NCBI GenBank assembly: GCA_013368315.1
Contig: JAACJM010000257.1
Coordinates: 18,778 to 82,777 of the forward strand
Direction of reading: 5' to 3'
DNA: 64,000 nt
Origin: Tetrapyrgos nigripes
Taxonomy: Eukaryota; Basidiomycota; Agaricomycetes; Agaricales; Campanellaceae
This document shows, in pieces, positions 43,950-54,087 of this stretch. Every line of letters starts with the position of its first letter. Position 1 is the stretch's first letter. A model generated the notes under the pieces. That model was not told the origin of the DNA. It worked only from the letters and a program-made list of their open reading frames with translations, and made no database searches. Made by a program: the position numbers and the translations under genes.

Positions 43950-45225
43950 CGAGACTTGGTGTGACCATGACGACGCTATATACACCCTCGTATTCCCGTT
44001 GCACGGGTGTTCAAAAGGTATATAGCGAGTGACCAGTAGCTAAATCTACTAGGCCAAATTAGCACCGTACACACAATAAAATAGAAAAATACAGGCCTCA
44101 ACGATAGTCGAGCCTTTGCACATGATGAAAATCGTGGCAGAGATTGCAAGTCCGAAATATGTAAATACTCACCAGGAATCTTTCTGTAATGTACAGTCCA
44201 GATTGAATTTGGGACATAACTACGAAATGGGGCAAAACGAATAGGCCGGTGCATCACACCAGGAGAAACCTTTAAGGGGTAACCCGCCACACCGAGGTGC
44301 GTCACCTTTCCCATTTGAAGTTGATTGAGAGACATCATCAGCAACATCCATGTGCATAGTTTAACGTTGTTTCGGACGTGCCATGGCACTTGTGGTTGGT
44401 TGCAGGGGCTGGCTGAGGAGGTAGCTATTGAAAGGTTTTGGCAGGTTGCAAAGGCTGACCTAGGGGCATATATTGACTTGGCAATGCGAAACAAGGACAT
44501 AGATCTACTAAGGCCAAATTAGCAATGTACACACAATACAATACAAGGATACAGGCCTCGACAATAGTCGAGCCTTTGCACACGATGAAAATCGTGGCAG
44601 AAGTTGAAATATGTATTTACTCACAACTTGAAAGTATGGGTTGAAGTACTAGGTAGAATATCTGGGTGAACATCCGCGGAACCATAAAGATTCAGCCGGA
44701 TACAACGTAGTCTTGAGGGATCCTGGTTGAGTAGTGACGTCGGAGCTGCAAAAAATGGAAGTCAGCATGTACTAAGGTGATGAGAGAATGATGAAGAGGC
44801 ATACCATCATTCGAATTTTGGAGAATGACTCGGATGGATCCAATTTTGTGGGATGAGTGGTTGGAGTTACTACGACGATTGCATCCGACGAATGTCGGAG
44901 CATGCACTGGACAAAGGTCCAGGCAAGGAGGGGAAGGAAGACAAGAGGATGGAGGAGGAGGAGGAGTCTAGATGGAAGACGAAAGCTGAGAGGCCTGACA
45001 CGCCAATATTAGCATGATGCGTGACACATGATGTCACAGTCACACTGATTCCGCCACCGCGTCTAAGTCCAACTTTTCTCTAGTACCACGATCATCAAGA
45101 GGCCACAAGCGGCCATCGTCAGCAACACCGACCTCCTCTACCGACTCTGCTGCAATACTCATTGTGTGCCACACCTCAACATTTGTCGAGTGTACCACTG
45201 GACCCTTCGCACTTTACCCTTCGCT
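43950..45225. repeat. Segmental duplication, right copy
   Basis: Partner of 38690-40430, in direct orientation and shorter by several hundred bases. It carries two copies of the ~95-bp hairpin repeat. The arrangement D1 - TET/JBP - gene - D2 looks like a tandem duplication into which, or together with which, the TET/JBP unit moved. Confidence 0.8.
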
Positions 45226-45284
45226 TATTCTGGACCCTGGTACCTTACTTCTCGACTTCTCGTGCAAGTGAGTAGCTGCGATTT

Positions 45285-45345
45285 TCATCATGTGCAAAGG
45301 CTCGACTATTGTCGAGGCCTATATCTTTATTCTATTTCATTGTTG
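45285..45345 (-). repeat. Inverted copy of the hairpin-bearing repeat
   Basis: GTGCAAAGGCTCGACTATTG is followed by TCGAGGCCTATATC and continues to a Tc-rich stretch. It is the reverse complement of the family seen at 38761, 39549, 44052 and 44510. Confidence 0.7.
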
Positions 45346-45515
45346 CAAAGTGTACAGTACTGACTTTGCCTAGATTATACTATGCACTTTCAACTTCACT
45401 AGACGAACGATCAAATAAACTTCTCTACTGTACAAAAGGTGAGTTATGTCCTTGACCAAGGCTCTCTGCTCAATATACTTCGTTTTCTCTACAGTTAACT
45501 GTTTCCTTGCCAATC

Positions 45516-47531
45516 ATGCCCGAGCTCTCCACTCAAGATCTTCTTGGAAATAAAGATTTGTATGGTATGCAGCAGTCTGCCTTTTCAGGCTGTCTTAACT
45601 TATTCCAATGTAGATTATATTACCTTCAGCGATGGTCTGGTTGCTGCTTTGCACCCTAGAACCCACGAGTTCATCACCACTCCCAACATGCGCAAAATCC
45701 CCTTCCCACCTTTTGGCTCCACTCGTGATCTCTACCGTCAAGAGAATGGTCGTTACGGCGACGATGATCCCATCCAGTGGCCACAACCATTCAACTCCAA
45801 GCATCCTTATATTCTGTGCATTCCTTGGCCAGCAGTCCATATGACAGATACCTACGCTGCAGATAGTTGCATGTGGTATGTCGTTGGCGACCACCTCTTG
45901 TCTCCGGGTCTGTCTACGACATCCAAAGCGACCACTATCACACCATTTTTCAGCGATGAACTTACTGTGTCTGTGGACAAACTGCGAGAGAGTGTGGATG
46001 CTTTCATCACTCAGCATCCAACCGAGGACCACTTCGCCTCACTGCTGGCGGAATTCGGCACCACCATCACTGTATGCCATCACCAAGTATCTTATATTCC
46101 AAGCCCACTTCATGACCTTCGTCAGGGAGTCGTTGAGATCCAGCGCAGCTGGCTTTATTCCGTCGCCATCCTTGACCATGTAGACTGTTTTCAAGCTCAA
46201 ATGGAATCTGGCGTGGACAGGCCACAGGCAGCCGAACACTGTCTAGGAGCCTTCGTTTGGAATGACAGAGACGCCCTCATGCTTTGGAGAGCTGGGCTTC
46301 CTGTCTACTACATTCGGCCCTACAATGACTTCACTGTGCAGCGTATTTTGAAAACGCAGATGCTAACTCCTCCTAACCTGGACCTCAAGGCTGCAAACCC
46401 ACCATATCCTGTAATATACACAGGGCAGGCTGGTGCTGATGACAAGTTTTCTGCCATCCGTCATGCATCTGTCGAGTGCTTTGCTGTGTCCAGCCCTTTT
46501 GAGAATATGCATCTACCGGGTCAATATACTTCTTCATACTCCCCAGGCTCTAGCTGTATCTTCTCTGCTGCCCAATCTTCCCCTTCCACTTCCACTTCCA
46601 CCTCCCAACCTTCTTTTACTGGTCCCATCCGTACATCTACCTCCACGCGGTCAACGAAACCTTATGACAGTACTAATCGTTCAAGTGGTAAACACCCCCG
46701 CACAAATCATGAGCAGCTTCTTTTATTGTTTTCTGTCTCTTTCTAACATTGCTATTCTAGCTCCTAAAACAGAACGTGATCGATTTGCTGACTTGCTCTG
46801 GCACGAATGGGTTCCCCCTAATATCCAAGCCTGGATAGACATTAACCTGACCATTGACAAGTCACATCCTGGAAGAGTGCAGGGTTCAGGTACTTTGCGG
46901 AAAGCAGTCACCATTGTTCCTGATCCTGCAACCATATTTGGCCCAGATGAGTCTCAACGTCGAGTTGCATATCTCCAACAATGGAATCACGTGTGTTCGG
47001 TATGGATCCAGCATGCTCGAGCGAATGGCGTTAATCATTCTGCTCTTTCTGCCGGGGTTTGGAAGAAGTTGCTCGGGCTTGGGGCTACCAGTCTATGGAA
47101 GAAGGAAGACACCCCTCACAATACCTCAACGCAGGAGCACAAGGAGGCCACCAACCTGATAGAGTCGGTATTTCAGAACTATGCACCCCAACAGGCAGTC
47201 ATTCCTCCAACCACCAGCACAGTAGACGGTCATCATGCAAGGAAGTTGATAAAGGAGCTCAGCTGGATCAATTTTCAGGTGCAGTTGAAATATCTGGACG
47301 GTGTAGCAGACTTGACGATTCCAACTGCCTCCAGGTCCTTGTCCAATGCTGATTTCGAGGTCACTCTTGCTAATCATCGACGATACCACTCTCTGTTGAT
47401 TAGCAATGTTCTTGGTGGGGACGATGATATATTCCATATGTCTTACAGCAATGTCAGCTTAGCTGCAGATGACTGGACTGCTCGCTTGCCGTCTTTAATT
47501 GCATTTTGGCAACTTATGGATACGTGGCCTG
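45516..47531 (+). pseudogene. Three-exon gene of unknown function, cut by a Plavaka element
   Basis: ATG at 45516 (MPELSTQDLLGNKDLY). Exons 45516-45564, 45614-46687 and 46761-47531 join in frame with canonical introns. The protein is about 630 residues. It has an N-terminal globular part with HPYILCIPWPAVHMTDTYAA, FVWNDRDALMLWRAGLPVYY and a Ser/Thr-rich linker, and a C-terminal part beginning APKTERDRFADLLWHEWVP. Similar proteins occur in multiple copies in agaricomycetes without known function. Coding homology ends where a CACTA-type terminal repeat begins (47532), so the gene was truncated by that insertion. No TGA breaks are present, so it was probably functional until then. Confidence 0.65.
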
Positions 47532-47639
47532 CACTGAGTGCAAACACTTGTAATTCCTTGGATATACAGAGGAATTACATAAGACTTACACTGGTACACT
47601 CAATATGTAAGTCCACTTGACTTACTGAAGTATTACCAA
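47532..47639 (+). repeat. Left TIR shared with the CACTA-like MITE
   Basis: 108 bp matching 22086-22193 with a handful of differences. Homology ends at GAAGTATTACCAA. Confidence 0.9.
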
Positions 47640-47911
47640 GCTGCGAAAACCTTCTTGTGTCGAATCACTACGTCCAAATTATCTCGCAAGGTCCCACACA
47701 GCGAGCCGCATGGGAAGCCAGTTTGTTGAATAACTTGTATTAAGGCTGCAAAGGGATGGCTTTCACTGTGATACAACATGGACAGCTTTTCAAGTTCGTG
47801 TCTAGGTATGTAAGCGCATGTTAAACTCTCTAGTCCGGTTTCACTAACAGTGTCTATCTTTTGCAGATGAACTATAGACTATTGCTCTTTTTTTCATTGC
47901 TTCTTCTCATC

Positions 47912-50737
47912 ATGGCGAAGATGTACCGCTGTAACAAATGTGGTGGCGATTTTCCAAGTATCGCTGACCGGCAGAGGCATTGGACAGCAAAACCCAACTG
48001 CGCCGGTGCAGGACCTAAGCTGAAGCTTATTCATAAAGACCAAGGCTTGCTGGTGCAAGTGATGTGTCCAGCTACTCAGGGGTGGGTGAAGGAATTTTTT
48101 TCACTGGTACAAGATCAGATCCTGACATCATTTTACAGTCTGCTTCTACGTCAGAACCAATGCCCATCCCTGACCTCAACAATCCCATCTCGCCAATGTC
48201 TGTAGATGACAAACCCAGACAAAAATCACCAACTCCTCTGCCTCCTCCTCCTCTTCCAAACATTTTGAAGCCCTTGCGTACAGGCCAGAAGCGTTCATTT
48301 CCTACTCGCCATCAGGAGAGACTTCCCAGTCTTACTCAGGCATACCCTCCATTGCTCCGACCTTCTACTCCCGAACACCCGACGCCTCCTCCAGCAGTTG
48401 CTGCAGCTCCAGAGCCAGAGCCAGAGCCGGCCCCTGTAGCACTCGAAACCTGGATTAACACCAAACCCAACGAATACGGCATTTATCGTTCCTACCCACA
48501 GTTGCCGAAGTCTATTCCTGACCCGCAGACACCCATCACAGCAGTGTGCGAAGGTCCGGGATTTCCATGCCCACCACCTGCTGAACCTCTCTCTATCTTC
48601 AGATCTGCAGCGAAGGCCGTCATTGACAGTACCTCTTCCATTAACAAAAACATCTTCACTCCTTTTCTCAATGCCACCGTTTTCCGTCTCATGAGCTGGT
48701 TCTACAATGGACATGACTCCAAGTCACTTGCCGATCTCGACAACCTCGTAAATGATGTACTCCTTCAAGATGACTATGACAAGGAGCATTTGAAGGGTTT
48801 CAGTGCAGACGTGGTAGTGAAGACCATGGATGAGGCTCTCGGTCCAGAGCATGATCTGAGTGCTCAAGATGGCTGGAGAAAGACTTCCATCAAGTTACCC
48901 CTCCTGCAGATAACTTCTGTCAGTCTGAGTCTAGGGCATGCTCGCTAGAAGTGGATGAAGTCTTCTATCGCAAACCACTGGAAATCATCAAGGAAGTTTG
49001 TCAGTCGGAGAGATTGCAGGGCTTTCATTACGTGCCCTTCAAACTTTTTCAGAAGTTTGATACCTTGCACGAGCGCAATGATGATGTCCGCCTTCATCAG
49101 GAACTTTACAATTCAGACGCCTACATCGAGGAATATAATCATATCCAGCACCACCACACAGCTCGGAAAACAGCTGATGGACAAGTGGTGGAAAATGTGC
49201 TGGTGGGAATGATGGTATGGTCTGATGAGACCCAGTTGTCCCAATTCGGAGAGAAATCCATGTGGCCGATTTACCTGTACTTTGGGAATCAGTCAAAGTA
49301 TCAGCGCTCCAAGCCCTCCTCATTTGCCGTCAATCATCTGGCCTATATCCCGAAGGTGGGTTTCATTTTTACCCTGAAGATCGCACTGCTAATATGCCTC
49401 CAGCTACCTGCCAATCTCCAGGACGTGTATCGAGCAAACTTTCAAGCTCCAGCCAACGCAGCGACCCTCACTCATCTCAAACAAGAGCTTGTACAAGCTA
49501 TCTGGGCCCTCATACTGGACAAGATTTCATGGAGGCATATGAGCACGGTATCAAGATTGTTTGTAATGATGGTGTTCTCCAGAGAATCTTTCCTCGGTTT
49601 TTCACCTATTCAGCAGACTATCCAGAAAAGTGCGTATTTATTTAGACTATTTAACATACCCTCCTCTCAATCTATCTCACAGGGTCATTCTGGCTACTAT
49701 TCGCAATCTTGGTGGCTGCCCCTGCCCTCATTGTCTGGTCAAAAAAGAACAGATTCATCAACTCGGAATGTTTCGGGACCGTCAACGTCATCGGACTCAG
49801 CAGCGGGTTGATTCAGAGCAACGAAGGGGTTTAATTGAGAGCGTGAGGAAGTGGATATTTGAATACAGATATCGCATTGCTTGTGCAGCTGTGGAACGAC
49901 TGTTGCAGCTGCTATGTCTTACTACTGTCTGGGTAAATTGTTAGCTTGACTATTTCGAGGATACTTGCTCATATCTCTTTCTTCAGAACACTTTCTCCAT
50001 ACGTTTTTTCCAGTTTGGTGTCAACTTTTACGAGATGTTTGTTCCCAATGTATTGCATGAGCTTGAGCTTGGCGTCTGGAAGGCGCTACTCACTTACCTC
50101 ATACAAATTCTTATAGCATATGGGCACGACACTGTACAGGAAATGGACACACGATATGTGTTACGTTCTTTAAGAGCTTGACTAGTTCTAACGTGGAACA
50201 GGTATCGTATGGTTCCTACATTTGGTCACTCCACCATTCAGAGAATGCGAAACAACACTTCGGCCATGAAGCAACTTGCAGCCCGGGACTTTGAAGATAT
50301 GCTTCAGGTATGGTTCAGGTTACTCTCATATCAGCTGGAGGGGTCATAGACGCTGACATTGATTGCAGGTTGCAATACCTGTCTTTGACGGACTCGTGAA
50401 GGAACACAACGACAATATCCTTGACTGTCTTTTCGACCTTGCAGCATTCCATTGCCTGGCCAAGTTTCAGATCCATTCTGACATTTTTCTTGGCATACTG
50501 GATGACAAGATCACCGACGTTGGGAGCTCTATGCAGACATTTGAGGAGAAGGTATGCAGGAAATTTCAAACTAAGGAGATACCAAAGGAGACAGCTGCTA
50601 GGGGAAGGCAGAATGCAAAGAAGAGTGGAAACAAAGAGCAGACTCGGACTCGGAGTAAAGGGAAAGCCAAAGAGACTCCAACTGTCGCCAAAAGTGGCAT
50701 GAATCGTCCCCCGCCTATTCATTTCCTTTCTATTTGA
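47912..50737 (+). pseudogene. Plavaka-family transposase, frameshifted and 3'-truncated
   Basis: ATG at 47912 opens an N-terminal zinc finger (YRCNKCGGDFPSIADRQRHW). A Pro-rich linker and LETWINTKPNEYGIYRSY follow. The core has FYRKPLEIIKEV, VGMMVWSDETQLSQFGEKSM (first catalytic Asp), WPIYLYFGNQSKYQRSKPSS, FFTYSADYPEK and LGGCPCPHCLVKK. It continues with FVPNVLHELELGVWKALLTY and STIQRMRNNTSAMKKLAARD, and at least five canonical introns are recognisable. Single-base deletions near 48898 and 49521 shift the frame. After KFQTKEIPKE the usual conserved end is replaced by a basic low-complexity tail ending at TGA 50737. Plavaka elements are CACTA-type cut-and-paste transposons of basidiomycetes; this copy should be inactive but its terminal repeat may still be recognised by others. 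Confidence 0.85.
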
Positions 50738-50740
50738 TCC

Positions 50741-51284
50741 CCTTTACTACCCATTTCCCACTTTAACCCCATAAATACTAACCATTTCTCATCATCGTCT
50801 ATAGTTACCATCTCCATAGACCTATGACTCACATTCTTATCTCCTCCGATCCCTATCTCCATGGACATTCTCACTGTCAATCATTCTTTATGATCCAGTA
50901 CCTTCATCTACCTCTTGCCCTTGACATTTCCACATGATACCGTCTATTATCACTTACTCTTTCCCATCTGTCCATATTTTACTTATATACCTGTGATCTT
51001 TGTAACCTATTCCTTAGTTCGTTCACTTCATCTCCGCTCCGTACTCTTACTACACAGTGTAGAGCCTAGTCAGCCTACTTCTCTCTATCTCTCTATCTCT
51101 CTTGATCAATCTACTTCTCTTGTAAATCAGCCTTCTCGTATTGTGTGACTTGGGTGGTTATTGAGTGTACCGACAACCTTGACACTTGAACTCACTCACT
51201 TACACCCACCTCACAAACAGACCCCACACAGAAATCCTTGACAAGCACACTGGCCCTTAACTTCGAACCCTTCCTTGACAACTT
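50741..51284. other. Probable remnant of a gypsy LTR and leader
   Basis: Pyrimidine-rich sequence with TCTCTATC repeats precedes the gypsy gag start. The stretch near 51055-51175 (TGTAGAGCC ... ACCGACA) could be the 3' part of a 5' LTR, but I found no second copy and no clear primer-binding site. Confidence 0.3.
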
Positions 51285-53401
51285 ATGAACCCGACCCCCA
51301 CTGATATATCCTTTCCCCATCGAAGAATCAGACGGCTTCGCAAACTACCTAGAAGAAGTTAAAACAATAGTACACGAACACGCTATTGCACTCAACGACT
51401 ATTGGATCATACTCAACGAAAGATCGTGGATCTCAGGTGAAGTGACCGTCCTTGAATACCTCCGAATAAAGATATCACCTGAAAACACCTCTCCATGCTA
51501 CGTCACAATTGCAGACACTTGCCACTTCATTCAACTAGGAGATACAACCCTTCCATATTGGTTCAGTCACGCTGACTACGAAGATAGTGCCATCTCAGAA
51601 TTCTGCTGAAAAGAATACCACGAATATCTCCAAACTCGAGTTCCTAGAGTGAACAACTACTATAGGTCGCTGACCTCTTGGGAAGACATTTCGGGTGAAC
51701 AGTGGAATCACCTATTTCCAGAACCCGGAAGTGAGTGAATGTGCGGAAGCAGAATCCCTAGAACCACCAGATCTTGTACAGCCTCACAGAACCCCAGTTG
51801 CACTTCCTCCCCCCACGTTGTTTGTCTTCGACGACCCCACACACATTTTCCCCGAAACCAACAAGACTGTTACTTCTCACACGAGAACTGGTGGGAATTC
51901 TGCGCAGTCCATCCGTGTCCCAACTGACTCTCTGTAAACAATCGACCCCTCTCAATAGAGGAACAAACAGCTGGTATCGAACCAGTCCTACTCTTTCAAT
52001 CACTCCCACTAGAACCTACCACAGAAAATCCGAATCCTGCTAGAACCCATCACCAACTCCATTCCACGAACCGAACCCAGACAACGAAACTCTCCTAGAA
52101 CCCCAAACTCCCCTCAACAGATCCCCAACGGACAGTACCCCTAGTGCAGTCCAAGAACCCATCTCAGTCAACCCCTCACGACCAATCGACTTCCATTCCC
52201 TTCACGCTGCCCTCGAAATGTCTGAAGACCCTGCCTCAGCCACAGCTGCTGTGGGAAGAACCCAAACACCCCATGACAACGCACCATCTGACAATGACAC
52301 GCAGTCCTCTGCGCTTCCTAATACGACCACCAAAGAACGAGGGGTAAAACCAGAAAAGTTCACAGGAGACCGAAATCAGACAAAAGACTGGATAGCCGAG
52401 TTTAACAACTACCTCCAACTCAATGACCAAGTCTACCCTACCGAAGGCAAGAAGATATCGTTCTTCCTCACGCTATTTTCAGGAGAAGAAGCAAGACGAT
52501 GGGCTCATAACATGATGATAAAAGTTTTTGGGGAAGATGACTTCAGTGATAGTGATGAAGGATATACAAGTACCAACGACGACTCGTCCGCCTCAAAACC
52601 AAAAATGAGGAAAAAACCCTGGACGTTACATGAGGTGAAGCGAGAGTTCCTATGGGACTTTAAACCATCAGCTCGGGAAACCCAGGCCCAAACCAAAATA
52701 GAACACATTAGGATGGAAGGAACCCTGGCCGATATTGATAAGTACAACTCCCAATTCAAACGATATGCTGATGATACTGGTTATAACGACAAGGCGTTAA
52801 TGAAGTACTATCGAAAGGGACTCCCCCGAGGGTTAGTCGACCGAATCTCCTACCTATCGTCTCAACCCAAAGACCTCGCGACATTACAAAAAGCTGCGGT
52901 CAAACAACACATGATTTGGTTGGAAAGACAGGAAGAGAAAACCTCATGGAGTAAACCTAGAAGGGAGGAAGGACAACCGGGCAGGAGGTCACAAGGTGCA
53001 GGAGGTGGTCGAATGAGAAGTATGGAAGTAAACGCCTTCCAAGACAACGTCCCAGGTGCATCTTCAAACACTAAATATCCACCGAGACTGACACCCGATG
53101 AAAGGGACCGACTCCAAAAAGCAGGAGCATGCTTCACATGTAGACAAACTGGACATATGAGCAACGAATGTCCAACATTCCCAAGGACGTCATATCAAAA
53201 CATCCCCTGAACCTTTCCCTCTCATGCTGTTCGAACAGCCGAAACCGCATCTTCACCACTGGTAACAGTAGCTCAGGCGTCTTCATCTCGAAACACAATC
53301 AAGGATATTTCCGACATGGTTAACAGGGTCAAAGGACTAGAGGGAGAAGAGAAGGAACAAGCAACCGTCTATTTAAAAGACATCATGTCTAAATTGGATT
53401 T
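51285..53401 (+). pseudogene. gag: Ty3/gypsy Gag, degenerate, cut by the copia element
   Basis: ATG at 51285 (MNPTPTDISFP), then after a one-base surplus in a C run near 51316: IEESDGFANYLEEVKTIVHE, NDYWIILNERSWISGEVTVL and PRVNNYYRSLTSWEDISGEQ. The core part from 52218 includes KPEKFTGDRNQTKDWIAEFN, RRWAHNMMIKVF, KREFLWDF and a CCHC zinc knuckle (CFTCRQTGHMSNEC). TGA codons at 51607, 51736 and 53208 interrupt it, each compatible with CGA. After the last one the frame continues KDISDMVNRVKGLEG.. to LKDIMSKLDF. There the 5' LTR of the copia element begins (53402). The pol region of this element is not in the window. Gag would form the particle that packages element RNA. Confidence 0.8.
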
Positions 53402-53770
53402 TGTTGAATTGGCGCATTCAGTTGCAGCCATCAACGTATTCTATGTAGAACAATAGTAGTAGTTATATATAGAACAATAAGATTATATAAACAATAAAGT
53501 GTAGTACTACAATAGTGTACGAAACCAGCATTGTTCTATCCAGTACAATAGAATCTTATTGTTACTCTAGTATTAGTTTACATGTATTTGTACCTCCTAA
53601 AAGGTATATAAGGACTTGTAGATAGTCCTCCAAATAATAAGTTTTTACACTTAACCCACATCGCTCTACAAGCCTCTAACAAGCCTAACAAGCTAACTCT
53701 TATCCCCAGGTAAGTAGCGTAGTTGCCACTGCGTTTAGTAGTGTACAAGCCGTACCATGCCTGCTTAACA
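53402..53770 (+). repeat. 5' LTR of the copia element
   Basis: 369 bp, TG...CA termini, with a TATA box (TATATAAG) at about 53605-53612. All seven CpG dinucleotides are identical in the two LTRs. Confidence 0.95.
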
Positions 53771-53784
53771 GGTTATGGGCCCTG
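53771..53784 (+). other. Primer-binding site, half-tRNA(iMet) type
   Basis: GGTTATGGGCCC starts at the first base after the LTR. It is complementary to the anticodon-arm region of eukaryotic initiator tRNA-Met (CCCATAACC) rather than to its 3' end. This is the priming mode known from Drosophila copia, which uses a tRNA half cleaved in the anticodon loop. Confidence 0.8.
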
Positions 53785-54087
53785 AAGGCCCTTGGGAGCG
53801 CCTTCAATGGCTGCAAACCATAGACTTCGCATACTACCTGGATGGCGCCTTCATGGCTGCCTGTGGCGCCCTTTGTGGCAGCCTGCATCGCCTTTAATGG
53901 CTTGACGATATGTCCAACAGCGCAGGACTTATGTCCAGCTGCAGTTGTTGACAATCTAGGGGAGTAGTCACTGTCATGGCGCGTTCATCGCTGCCTTTCT
54001 TCACTTTCACATGGCGCATTTAACGCTGCCTTCTTATTCTGCATATGGATAAATGCTGACAGTTGACTTCCCCAGATATAATCAAAG
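53785..54087 (+). other. Copia leader with degenerate GGCGCCTTCATGGCTGCCT repeats
   Basis: Between primer site and gag the words GGCGC(C/A)TT.A and GGCTGCCT or CGCTGCCTT recur about six times, for example near 53800, 53847, 53885, 53975 and 54015. They may form RNA structure used in packaging; this is inference. Confidence 0.45.

Larger units (their letters stand above)
47532..50740 (+). mobile_element. Plavaka (CACTA-like) element, right end missing
   Basis: It begins with a 108-bp sequence (47532-47639, CACTGAGTGCAAACACTTG...) nearly identical to the TIRs of the MITE at 22086-22364. The transposase gene starts 270 bp further on. No reverse-complement partner is found up to the gypsy sequence at 51.3 kb, and the transposase lacks its usual C-terminal part, so the right end is lost. 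Confidence 0.75.
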
